Origin: Bolinopsis microptera
Lineage: Eukaryota; Ctenophora; Tentaculata; Lobata; Bolinopsidae
Reading direction: 5' to 3'
NCBI RefSeq assembly: GCF_026151205.1
Contig: NC_087079.1
Span: forward strand, 6,170,169-6,234,168
DNA length: 64,000 nucleotides
Positions 33,543 to 44,819 of this stretch are shown one piece after another. The position numbers and the translations under genes were made by a program. The stretch's first letter is position 1, and the number at the start of each line of letters is the position of its first letter. The notes beneath the pieces are model-generated. The model was not told the origin of the DNA. It saw only the letters and a program-made list of their open reading frames with translations, and did not search any database.

Positions 33543-36500
33543 ATGACGGGGATGACAGATCACAAACCCTCCACTGATGACTACATTCCAATGTCGACCA
33601 ACATGATGGACCCTCTGCACAGCACAGGTATGTTTGTTTGTTCGTTTGTTTGTTCGTTTGTTTGTTCGTTTGTTTGTTCGTTTGTTTGTTCGTTTGTTTG
33701 TTTGTTTGTTTGTTTGTTTGTTTGTTCGTTTGTTTGTTTGTTTGTTTGTTTGTTTGTTTGTTTGTTTGTTTGTTTGTTTGTTTGTTTGTTTGTTTGTTTG
33801 TTTGTTTGTTTGTTTGTTTGTTTGTTTGTTTGTTTGTTTGTTTGTTTGTTTGTTTGTTTGTTTGTTTGTTTGTTTGTTTGTTTGTTTGTTTGTTTGTTTG
33901 TTTGTTTGTTTGTTTGTTTGTTTGTTTGTTTGTTTGTTTGTTTGTTTGTTTGTTTGTTTGTTTGTTTGTTTGTTTGTTTGTTTGTTTGTTTGTTTGTTTG
34001 TTTGTTTGTTTGTTTGTTTGTTCGTTCGTTCGTTCGTTCGTTCGTTCGTTCGTTCGTTCGTTCGTTCGTTCGTTCGTTCGTTCGTTCGTTCGTTCGTTCG
34101 TTCGTTCGTTCGTTCGTTCGTTCGTTCGTTCGTTCGTTCGTTCGTTCGTTCGTTCGTTCGTTCGTTCGTTCGTTCGTTCGTTCGTTCGTTCGTTCGTTCG
34201 TTCGTTCGTTCGTTCGTTCGTTCGTTCGTTCGTTCGTTCGTTCGTTCGTTCGTTCGTTCGTTCGTTCGTTCGTTCGTTCGTTCGTTCGTTCGTTCGTTCG
34301 TTCGTTCGTTCGTTCGTTCGTTCGTTCGTTCGTTCGTTCGTTCGTTCGTTCGTTCGTTCGTTCGTTCGTTCGTTCGTTCGTTCGTTCGTTCGTTCGTTCG
34401 TTCGTTTCGTTCGTTCGTTCGTTCGTTCGTTCGTTCGTTCGTTCGTTCGTTCGTTCGTTCGTTCGTTCGTTCGTTCGTTCGTTCGTTCGTTCGTTCGTTC
34501 GTTCGTTCGTTCGTTCGTTCGTTCGTTCGTTTGTTCGTTCGTTTGTTTGTTCGTTTGTTTGTTCGTTTGTTCGTTCGTTCGTTCGTTCGTTCGTTTGTTC
34601 GTTTGTTTGTTCGTTTGTTCGTTCGTTCGTTCGTTCGTTTCGTTCGTTCGTCTGTTTTCCGTTTGTCAGTTTTTTGTTATGTTATATGTCGTTTGTCTTT
34701 TGTGTGCGCTAACCACTCCAATCATTGAACTTTAGCTCAATCTCACACGCTGTTTTCGTGCTTAGTTTTGTATTTCTTCAATTAATTGCATAATATTCAG
34801 GTTGTATTCACTCATTTGGAATATATTTACGGACATTCTTTAACAGGGGAGGCCGTAGCGTTCAGTATTAATGCATTAAACTGAAAGTAGCCGTAATTTT
34901 GTCGTGAAGTTAATAGTTCCGTTGTTTTTTCATTTCGAACTTTCGGTCCACCTTCGATATTTTTGTCAAATTGAAACTTTGAGACTTCTATTGTGCGTAA
35001 ACATAAACCGAAAGGATTCCTGGTGCCCCGGTAGCGCGGCACATAATATTTATATATATATGAGTAGTATATGATGTTTTCAAAGTGGTGAAATTGCGGA
35101 AAAAAACAACGCAATTACTGTAAGCACATACAAAAAACATAGTCATAAAATAGTTTGCTTAAACATGGCAACATAATTTCCAGCCTCTAAAATACGTAAA
35201 TCTTGTTCCACGATCATTTGTCCCCACGTGTTTATAGGTTATATCTCGGATTGGGGGGGGGGGGGGGGGGGGGGGGGGGTCAAAACGTAATGAAAATAAA
35301 CTGGTATTCTATAGGGAAATTGTCCACTGTATAGTAAAGGTTATCTTTGGCGGTTTGTCTAAGACTTTAATAATTACCCATTTCACGCCGAATGGGGTTT
35401 TTTATTCAAGTTACCTTATCATTAATCGATATATTTTGATAAAAAAATTTAGTCTTGACGATCAACTAAGAATATATTTATGTTCACCAAAAACATTTGA
35501 TGAAGATGATATGGATATAGCACTGACATTTTACACTATATTTAACATTTTACTGTTTAACTAAATATTTTCTTACTTACTTAAAAAATATAGGATGTAA
35601 AAAATAATGTGCTACATTCAAATGTCACAAAAACCATCTGACAAAAAAATTTCGGATTGTTGTGGTTTGATTTTGTTCGTTTGTCGTTTGTATTTTTGTC
35701 GTTCATAATTTATCGACCAGTTTTCTGTAGTTTCTTCAAATAATCATCAGGTTGGTATCAAGTATCAATGGAAATATTGGGGAAAATATTTTAATCTGAC
35801 GACACTACAAATTATCGATTACATCAGTCGATTACATTTAACCACAGATGATTGAATCCGACCACAGCTGTTGATAATGATTACATCCGGCCACACTCTA
35901 GTCTCTACTATAACAGTTGACCACAGCTAACTTCAGCTGATTCAGTTGACTGCAACTGATTCAATCCGACTAATTCTGATTATTTAGCTGAATACGCTGT
36001 AGTATTTTAGTGTTTAGTGAATCAAAAATTTCAACATACAACAATACAATTATCATCAAATTTTCCTTAATAACGAACTCAAAGACTCCACAAAACGGCA
36101 AACAGATGAAAATGAAATATTTGGAAGAGTGAGCCGGTCCTCGTAGTGGTGTTATCCTGACCTCTGAAAACAAACACAATGATTTGTTTGAATTCTACCG
36201 GTCAACATTTTATCTCCTAGCAAGCCGCACAGAACCCGTTAGAACGCATTAGATGTTGGTTTGCGGTGATGTTTGGAGTTCAGCTTCATCTCAGTTTCTG
36301 ATGTTGGTTATTTGGACCGTTTAGAGTGTTTAGTTGGTAATCGCTTCTTTCTATATTCCACTTCCTAACACTAAACTGCTTTGTTGCACGGTTCATTTTA
36401 TAGTTCTATATAAATTTTAAATTTCCTTCAGTGTTGTCACTTTGTAACTTCCTTCCTTATTGAGCTTTCCTTCTGATTATAATTTAATCTGTGGGATTTA

Positions 36501-39257
36501 ATTTGGCTGGTGGTTTTGTTAGCCACCTAGGAGGTCGGTCACCTTCTTACTTGGAAATCGAAACTAAAAATACGCTATAGAAATACTTATTTCCGCAATA
36601 ATTCAAGTTTTTCTGGCGAAAATTTATGTAACGTACGACTAAAAGTCAAGCGTATGTTCTACTGATAAATTTAATTTCTATTAGAGATACATTTGATGAA
36701 GCCAGACGTTAGATTTGAGGAAGATAAAGAAAACGACCAGCTGCATATACCTCTCACTCCGTCACCAGATCTTTTGTGAGTTTGTTAATTATATTCAATG
36801 AGGTTATTAATATTTTGTAAATCATTTTTTAATAAATTACTTTTTAGTAATTTACTTTTTATTTATTTGCTTTTTGATTAATTACTTTTTACTAAATCGG
36901 GTAAATCACTCATCAATTAATTACTCATTATGACAATAAATAATTACTCATAGTCATAATTAATTACTCATTAATAAATTTCTTTCAGAGATCACAGTGA
37001 AGACATTTTCTGTAAACTTCCACCAGATAACTCTGCCTGTGGTGCCCTGAGTTACTCACTACCCTTCCCTGTTTTCAACTACCCATCCTACACCCAGTCT
37101 CATAACCAGGTTAGTGACGTCATCACATGCCAAGTGATGTCATCACACCAAGTGACGTCATCACACCAAGTGACGTCATCACACCACGTGACGTCATCAC
37201 ACCACTTATCCATGTCGAATTAAACCACGTGACGTCATCACACCACGTGACGTCATCACACCACGTGACGTCATCACACCACGTGACGTCATCACACCAC
37301 GTGACGTCATCACACCACGTGACGTCATCACACCACGTGACGTCATCACACCACGTGACGTCATCACACCACGTGACGTCATCACACCACGTGACGTCAT
37401 CACACCACGTGACGTCATCACACCACGTGACGTCATCACACCACTTATCCACGTCTAATTACACCACGTGACTTAAAACCCCATTTCGACAGCAGGACCT
37501 ACCAGCTGGCTATTTCAACTCGCCGTTCCCAACTCCCTCGCCGGTTTCCACTCCACAATCCTTTGTGTTTGATCCGACTTACCCTCAGATTCCTTATACT
37601 TCTCATCCGGGTAATATGGTGAGTGAGATTTTAATGTTAAAATATGTTTCATTTCATATTTTAGATACTATCGAAATAGTAATATTCATTATTCATCCTT
37701 ACTGGACAGTATTTTAACTAAATTCATTTCATATTTTAGCTATCAATTAATTGCACAAGTACCGGGCAATAATTCTCCCTATACAACTTAGATGGCATTT
37801 AGATAATTACATTTCTAACATTGCTAACATTACTAGTACTGCTAACATTTCTAACATTGCTAACATTACTAACATTACTGCCTCTTCAGATGGTTTCGCC
37901 TGGAGGAGACTTTGCTTCCCGCCACCTTCCCGCACTCCCACTCCTAAAACCACCCCCTGCAAAGCGAAGGAGGTTTGTCAGGAGGTTAGTCAGGAGGTTA
38001 ACCAGGAGGTTAGTCAGGAGGTTAGTCGGGAGGTTAGTCAGGAGGATAGTCAGGAGGTTAAGCAGGACGTTAGTCAGGAGGTTAATCAGGACGTTAATCA
38101 GGAGGTTAATCAGGAGGTTAGTCAGGAGGTTAGTCAGGAGGTTAGTCAGGAGGTTAATCAGGAGGTTAGTCAGGAGGTTAATCAGGACGTTAGTCAGGAG
38201 GTTAGTCAGGAGGTTAGTCAGGAGGTTAGTCAGGAGGTTAGTAAGGAGGTTAATCAGGAGGTTAGTCAGGAGGTTAATCAGGAGGTTAGTCAGGAGGTTA
38301 GTCGGGAGGTTAGTCAGGAGGTTAATCAGGAGGTTAGTCAGGAGGTTAGTCAGGAGGTTAGTCAGGAGGTTAACCAGGAGGTTAGTCAGGAGGTTAGTCA
38401 GGAGGTTAGTCAGGAGGTTAGTCAGGAGGTTAGTCAGGAGGTTAATCAGGAGGTTAGTCAGGAGGTTAGTTAGCAAGATTTTAGAGGTATTTTTTCAGCT
38501 ACAATATTTTTTGGTTATTAAAGCCAAAATCTCTTGATGATTCATTTTACAGGACTAAAGCAGGAAAGAAAACCACTTCTAGTTCAAGTAGCGTATCTGG
38601 GAGCAAAACGCAAAGCAGTAACTCCGGTTCTAGAAAATCTCAGAAGAATGCTGTAGCTAGTAAGGTGAACGAACTTAAAACAACATTGCTCGAATATCAT
38701 GACGGTAAATATCATTTTTTCAGTTTATTAAATTTCAAATAAGTTTTCACTCGGACTTAATTAAATTTAAAACCATTAGACCTCTTTTAGAACCTTTTTC
38801 AGTACACTAAAATTATTCAGCTGCTGTTTACTTGTTGCATAAACTTTTACTATCTAACGTATAATTCACCAATAAAATTATGAATTATCAAATTAATTAA
38901 TAATCTCTCAGCTGCCAGTGACGAGCTGTGGAGACCGGGAGGTGAACCTAAGAAAAAGAACAAATCTTGCCAGACAACTTTCAAACAGCCTCTTCAGTTG
39001 GCGTCCTACGAGGAGTTCGCCTCACTTGCTCTTTTGCTCAGCGTATTTCAGTGAGTTTATTTGCTCAGCCTCTTTTATTTTCTGTGAGTTTTAGTTTCCT
39101 CAGCTAATGTATTTTAGTGGATGTGTTTGCTCTTTACAAACTTTATTCCACTTGGGTGTTGGGTGAGGTACTTATTTCTCTTATATCTTTATTTATTTCC
39201 AGTAAAGAAGCAACGGATGACGCTGGCAAGAGATACGGTGTAAAGTGTAAAGGGTAA
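33543..39257 (+). CDS. Unrecognised Pro/Ser-rich nuclear protein, 8 exons
   Basis: Proposed exons are 33543-33627, 36685-36775, 36989-37109, 37496-37618, 37890-37972, 38553-38704, 38912-39050 and 39203-39257. All eight join in phase to 282 residues with a TAA stop. Key stretches are FEEDKENDQLHIPLTPSPDL, a Pro/Tyr/Phe-rich middle (FPTPSPVSTPQSFVFDP), the basic PPPAKRRR joined to TKAGKKTTSSSSS across an exon border (a likely nuclear localisation signal), a helical NELKTTLLEYHD and a C-terminal ASYEEFASLALLLSVF. I do not recognise the family. A transcriptional or chromatin-associated regulator is a guess from composition. Upstream of the ATG the frame stays open back to an acceptor-like ttttag at 33527, so further 5' coding exons are possible. 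Three of its introns begin with large tandem arrays. Confidence 0.7.
33628..34660 (+). repeat. Giant tetranucleotide array (TTTG)n then (TTCG)n
   Basis: About 1.03 kb of TTYG units begins only a few bases after the donor of exon 1 of the 33.5-kb gene. The first part is nearly all TTTG; at about 34020 it changes abruptly to TTCG, with mixed units at both ends and two single-base slips (about 34406 and 34640). The long FVCL/FVRS frames through it are by-products of the repeat. Confidence 0.95.
34661..36684 (+). other. Rest of intron 1 of the 33.5-kb gene
   Basis: AT-rich sequence with no coding exon recognised. It holds a G27 tract (35253-35279) and short imperfect CCACAGCTG/ATTACATCNG repeats at 35810-35960. 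Confidence 0.5.
37110..37478 (+). repeat. 18-bp minisatellite CACGTGACGTCATCACAC
   Basis: About 17 units lie directly after the donor of exon 3 of the 33.5-kb gene. The first five are variants (AAGTGACGTCATCACACC), followed by a CTTATCCATGTCGAATTAAA linker, then 12 nearly perfect units and a second linker of the same kind. Each perfect unit contains CACGTGACGTCA, an overlapping E-box and CRE palindrome. Confidence 0.95.
37973..38472 (+). repeat. 12-bp minisatellite GAGGTTAGTCAG, about 41 units, of splice-donor sequence
   Basis: The array starts at the 5' splice site of exon 5 (AG|GTTTGT at 37972/37973). Nearly every unit repeats AG|GTTAGT or AG|GTTAAT. A few units differ: GACGTT is common, and one GAGGATAGT lacks the GT. 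All three forward frames stay open (RRLV, QEVS and the third), as does an antisense frame. The 12-bp period keeps every donor in phase 2. Confidence 0.95.
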
Positions 39258-42200
39258 ACCCAGACACATGTTACCATGACAACCAAACTGAGACAGTTGC
39301 GAAGCTCCCTCCCATCTCAGAGCTCTTTATCACTCACGTTACAAAACTCTAATCAGTGCTACATGAGTGCGATTGGTTCACTGCCGGCGGGTTATTTCCG
39401 ATTAACATGACTACACGTGTTTGTGGACACTTGCCTCGAAATTATAAGTAGGCTCTGTTTAGATCTCGGATGTTTTCTTCGAAACGTGGTCAGAGATAGT
39501 TTCCAGGGATCAAGAGGGTCACGCCTGTAACTTTATTTATTCAAGTCATATTTTTAGGAGTTTTATTTTATTTTTATACCAGCCGCTATCAGAATTTGTA
39601 ATTTTCATGATTTATTTCAATTTTTAACATTATCTCATTGTGGTTTTTATCTGTTAACTTTTATAATTCAACGGAAGAATTTTTGTTTCATTTTGATTAC
39701 TCCCGTTGACTGTTATAAAAAATAACAAGCCAATAGCCATACACTTCCATCATAAGTCAAAGTGACAATAATCCTACTCAAAGGACTAAACACAATTGAC
39801 AATCATGCCCATACTAGTTGAGAGGACTAAACGCCCCTCCCATAGCCTAAATAAAACCACATGTATTCACAGAGCCAAATAATTGCATCAGGAGCGGCAA
39901 AACACCTAAACTTATCCAAGTATGACCCCTGTTATTATTATAAAGCGAGATACCCAACCACTGTTATTTGCGATGAGACTCGCGTCTCCGGGCCATTACC
40001 AAGTCAACATCATACATGCCCAGCAGACGTGATCAAGTCACGTGATACAGGGGTCCCTGATCCTCCGGGTGTATGCGGATAATATACCTCTTTTTTTGTT
40101 ACTATGACAATCATAGTGAGGTCCGACAATCTGTAAGTGCTGCTTTACTGGTACTTAGCATAGTAACAGTTTGTTAACTAATACATAATACTTAATAGTA
40201 CGGTAATTGCAGTGGCGTGATTGTGGGATATTGATTACTGTGGTGATGTGATGATTTTAGTTGGGGTTATTAGTAATACTGTCGGGATAGCTGATCACTG
40301 ATGGATATTGTCTTGAGATATCTGCTCCCATGTCTGGATTTAGATTTATGACCTGCTGTCGAACGTCTAAATCCAAGTTTATGATTACTGATTTTTAGCG
40401 AGTATAAGTCGTGTGTTAATTGAAGAAGCTCAGTTGCCAAAACTTTTACTTTTGAAACGTCGAGTACGCTGGATTCTTATTTGTGACATGATATTCTTTC
40501 ACAACTCGTTCGAGGAATAAATTAAATGAAACATCAACAGCTTGTTTCTTGTGAATTCTTGATATTTAATAAATTGCCTGATAAACAGTTACTTTTCAAT
40601 TACTAGAAAGATATCTTTAAACACTATTGTGTGAACTGCAATCGAGTTGAGTGCAGTTGGGTTGAGTCTTGTAGAGATGGCTATGTGGCCATAATCTGTA
40701 TTATTATTATTATTATCAAACATGGATGCAGATTGCAGAGTGATCGTAGTGGTGTTTGTATGGTGTGATAGTGGCTGGTGTTACATTCTTACATTACTCA
40801 CTACTTACAGAGGGTCACTCACAACAGGACAAGTGCTCTTTTGCACTTTGATTTGAGGACATGTTCATTTGAGGGTGACCGACAACTGAGCCCAATTGAA
40901 CTTAGTTCCCACGCAGTTAACAGGCACCGAATGATTACGCTAGTGTAATTTTGACACAATAGCTATGTGTAAAACTGATTGCGGAGGGGGGGGGGGGGGG
41001 GGTAAAAATGTTCCAAAAAATTATTACGTAATATGTGAAGGACCCCTAAGGTAGAAGTCAAAGTATCCTCCTCGTTGGTAAGACCACTTCGGACACTAGC
41101 CAATAAAGTGGTTCAGGTTACTTTGCTCAGATTACTTGGCTCAGATCTCGTGTATCAGGGAGATCCCATGGCAGGGAGGGCCTGCCATAGTTCAGATCTT
41201 GAGTCTTGGGTCGGAGATATAAAATAACAACAACTGTTGAGCCACCAAGACCACAAGGGCATACTATGAGTATGACCATTGCTTCTTTTGCATACATATC
41301 ACTTTTCAACAGGCTATTCGCTACTACAATACCATATTTAGTTGAGGTAAGCCCACTCACTTAAAAGGGGTTGACTTGGCCATGTTATGAGGCTGGGTGA
41401 ATGGGGCGAATATGTTGCAGGTCTTTGCCTGGGGTCAATATTACCAAGCTGTCAAAATATCATAAGTGAACTAGTAGCTCACTAGTCACTACTCAAAAAG
41501 ACAAATAAACCTTGTTATTGCAGCTGTCCCAATATCATTAGTGAACTGGTAGCTCACTACTCAAAAAGACAAGTAAACCTTGTTATTGCAGCTGTCTCAA
41601 TAGACGGAGAAGACGTATATATTTTTGTTGAACATTATAACTAGAAACCAGGCAGCAGCTAAACTAGAGCGGTATTTGGAAACCTGTTTATCTGTTAGTT
41701 ATTTCTAACTGACGATTGGGTTCAGTTGTCGTTTCAAAGTTAATTAGGTAGACTGACTGGGTTTAACTTTTAAGATTATTTTCCCAAGCTACCCTGTCTA
41801 GAAAAAGTCCAAATTGGGTCCAGTTGTCCGGTAGCCTCATTTGAAGTTGAGGATATTGGTACAATGTTAGTGGGAGTATTGATCTGAATATGCTAATTTA
41901 ATACTGACTAGATGCCAAAAGTATGCTTATAATGCCAAAAATGCTATTTTTTTATATAATTAATTATAATATATCCTGAGTCCCTGACCATCAAATCAAC
42001 GTTCAACGTGTCGGCCTTATTTACACAACATTTATTTTCATGAACTAAAGTGGCGCATAAATATATCTATTTTTATACTTATAGATCTATTTTTAAGCAT
42101 CTTAGCTCATAGATACTATTAAATCTCCATTTCACAAGTATCACCATCTCACATCTAAACCGGAAACGTAGTTCAAACATATATGAAACATAAACACTAA

Positions 42201-43228
42201 ATAAAATGTTCAGTGTTAGCCATTACACAGATGTACAATTCATCTTCCTGATTATTCTAGAAGCGCGCGGCGTTCACGCCCACGTGCTGTCTCAAACATG
42301 TCGTGAACTCCAATCGCCATTTCTCTCGTTAACCGCAACGATACGTTTTGAAACTGCTATCACGAGACAGGATCTCCTGGGCCCGGCCCGGCTGTGCTGA
42401 CAGCTGGACGGCAGACTGCAGGAGTTTGTAAATTGTATGTTTACTTGTCTAACTAGAGACATCCATAATGCGTGTCGTGCCGTTTGAGCGTTTATCTGTT
42501 ATCTTATCGAACATCTCCAACGATCAGTTCGGATGTTGGATTCATCGCGTTTATCCTCATCCCATAAAAATTGTTTTATCGTATTATAGACTATAGTCTG
42601 GTCATTTCTAATGCACATTAACCTGAATTTCATAGTAAAGGGCTGAAATATGTTTTAGGGCATCTCCAAGAAATCTTGGATATCTTGCAAACCAATGAAA
42701 CCTAATTAGTATTGCAATTGAAACACATTTCGTCAACTATATACTTATAGTTATATACCCGTACCACCCACCCAATCGTGGAACACGTTGCTAGTAAACG
42801 CCAGTAATTAGCAACGTCTTTAAGTACCGCAAACTGCAAAGTATAACTATAAGCCCCAAGCTGCCACTTCTTGCCAAACAACCTTTTAAATTACCTGTAA
42901 CCGAAGAAATCTAAACCATAAAATGTAGTTTAACGGAGTAACACGGCTTCTCTCAAAGTTGTAACTTTAGCTTGCCTCCCTTGATCGTCTGGCATTCGAA
43001 ATGGGCAAAATAATAGCTCTAAATTGTCAATTTGGCATTTTGGTTTGAGTGGTTTCTTTAAGTACCCAAAAATATGCATTTTAGTGCACACGTTGCTTTA
43101 TAAGTTGTATATAAAAATGGCTATTGCGAGTCGTTTGTACCCTTTCGGAAGTCAATAGGGCTTTTTGTTATAGTGTCACCGGAAATTATTTTTTTGCCAA
43201 TATAACTTAAAAAGTGAGCGTTTCAGTT
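39258..43228. other. 3' UTR of the 33.5-kb gene and intergenic DNA
   Basis: An AATAAA at about 39850 may end the transcript. Beyond it are a MITE end at about 40880-40925 (GACAACTGAGCCCAATTGAA), a G17 tract (40986-41002), a 72-bp tandem duplication (41447-41600) and matching MITE ends at about 41715-41835. Frames at 39861-40082, 41127-41360 (-) and 42206-42400 are short, without recognised domains, and are not called as genes. Confidence 0.5.
41447..41602. repeat. Tandem duplication, 2 x 72 bp
   Basis: ATATCATAAGTGAACTAGTA...ACTCAAAAAGACAAATAAAC is repeated with minor changes, each unit ending CTTGTTATTGCAGCTGTC. Confidence 0.8.
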
Positions 43229-43923
43229 CAATTGGCCACACAAGTAGGAAGTAAAATAAGGACCCGAGCACAGACTAAAATAGATCATAATAAGAGCACA
43301 GCTCAAAATAGAACAAAATCTGATTGGCAGTCACGCTGCACGTGACTGCCCGCACGTGACTGGCGCGCGTCCAATGGACGTTATGAAGGAGATTTGTTTT
43401 GGTTATAGCAGGAGAGATCACGTTTAGAGTGCGTGATCTGTCTGATTAGCCCACGTCACTGCACACGTGACTGTGCAGAGCCAATAGGGTGCTATGTAAT
43501 TTGTGTAAGGTGTGTACGCTAGGTGCGTGTAAGGGACATCTAATTTATTATTAAACACAGCTGGCCTGCAGAGAATCGAAAATATAAGGACTTTTTATGG
43601 ATGAAAATCGAAGCGAAAACCTTGTAACCCTATGGTTTCGAGTACGCTGAACAAGATTAAACTGGTTATAATTATCATACTCAAGGGCAAATTGCTTTAA
43701 AATGTACTTGAATGTCATAGATGCTATTATACTGGCTTATCGAGTGGCACCAGTCTCTCTCGCCACTAGTTCTCAGCTTATTATCGGGCTCGTGAAGGAA
43801 AGACCTCGAGTTCAGATGACGAAAACCATTTTCCCAAATAATGATTTTAAAATCTATTTTTCATACAGTAAGCAAGAAAAGCAGTCGGTAAGCAGTGTCT
43901 AATATCACATAATATAATCTTCA

Positions 43924-44244
43924 TCAGAACGGGGTGAAACCTGGTTTCTTCACGTTCTTGTTGACGATCTTGACTGTCATGTCAATCTCGTCATCAAGTC
44001 GGAATGCTGGTGTGTCCAGACTTGAGTTTTTGTTAGGAGAGTGCTCTACCTTCTTTGGGGACCTGAACAACTGAAGGGGGTTCCTATACTTTGGTACAGG
44101 ATAGTTCTTAGTTGGGGTCCCCAAACCTCTCTTGCTCCTCTCTTGACCATGGATAGCGGCTGGAGAGCGAGGAAGTGAGGCTGATCGGCCAGGTGGAGAA
44201 AAGGATGCCGATGTAGTTTGTGGGGCTGTGAGTGGCGAGGCCCC
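43924..44244 (-). CDS. Orphan C-terminal exon of an unrecognised protein
   Basis: On the - strand a good acceptor (TTTGCC...CTCGTTGCAG) at 44245-44246 opens a phase-0 frame of 106 residues to a stop at 43924-43926. It is rich in Ser/Pro (SASFSPPGRSASLPRSPAA), with NPLQLFRSPKKVEHSPNK and a C-terminus DDEIDMTVKIVNKNVKKPGF. The composition and several S-P sites suggest a phosphoregulated nuclear or cell-cycle protein, but no family is recognised. Upstream exons are not found within the element. It may be the last exon of a real gene or a captured exon. Confidence 0.45.
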   Translation of the reverse strand, partial: GASPLTAPQTTSASFSPPGRSASLPRSPAAIHGQERSKRGLGTPTKNYPVPKYRNPLQLFRSPKKVEHSPNKNSSLDTPAFRLDDEIDMTVKIVNKNVKKPGFTPF

Positions 44245-44819
44245 CTGCAACGAGTATCGACACAGGAAGAAAATCGAGAGGCAAAAACTGGCATTCTGAA
44301 AAACTCAGGTCTGCATTCAGCAAACAGCTTTACTTCTTAATTAGATAGTTTTTGTAAGATAATTGTCGATATCTAATGATTTGCAACTGTTAACAAGTAA
44401 TCGATACGTTAGTTTTCATTATCAGTTACCAGGGTTACCCGGGTAACCAGTTGCCAGAGTTTCTATAGCAGCTACTGAGTTACTGGACAATCAAAAGGAG
44501 TAACCCAAATAGCTCGAGAGTCGAGATCACAGTCTGATCATGGACATTGAATAGAATAACACGTAAAATTTCGGCCTAAAATTTCAAGGTTTATCAACTG
44601 AAATAGTGAACTGAAAATATTTTACACAACTGAAATGGTAAACACAAAATACTAATCGAGATCAGCGAATTTACGTCGCCACGAATTTGGTAACCGTAGT
44701 AACAGTGTGTCACGTGTTAATTATGAGCCAATCATGGCAACCTGCGTGATAACTGATATAGAGATATATAAGGGACCGATAGATAAGGTGAGCTCAGATA
44801 CATTCTTTATATCCACATA

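Noticed and set aside
33543-34735. Long FVCL/FVRS open frames of 364-389 codons
   Set aside because: They are readings of the (TTYG)n array; only the first 28 codons before the donor at 33627 look like gene sequence.
37110-37471. CRISPR-like array
   Set aside because: Units are contiguous 18-bp minisatellite copies without unique spacers, in an animal intron.
37751-38537. Long QEVS and antisense LLTN repeat proteins
   Set aside because: Every frame of the 12-bp array is open, so openness is no evidence. The RRLV frame is discussed only as alternative splicing of the exon at 37890.
41127-41360. 77-codon minus-strand frame with a hydrophobic stretch
   Set aside because: No family recognised, no acceptor in phase upstream and no neighbouring exons; insufficient to call a gene.
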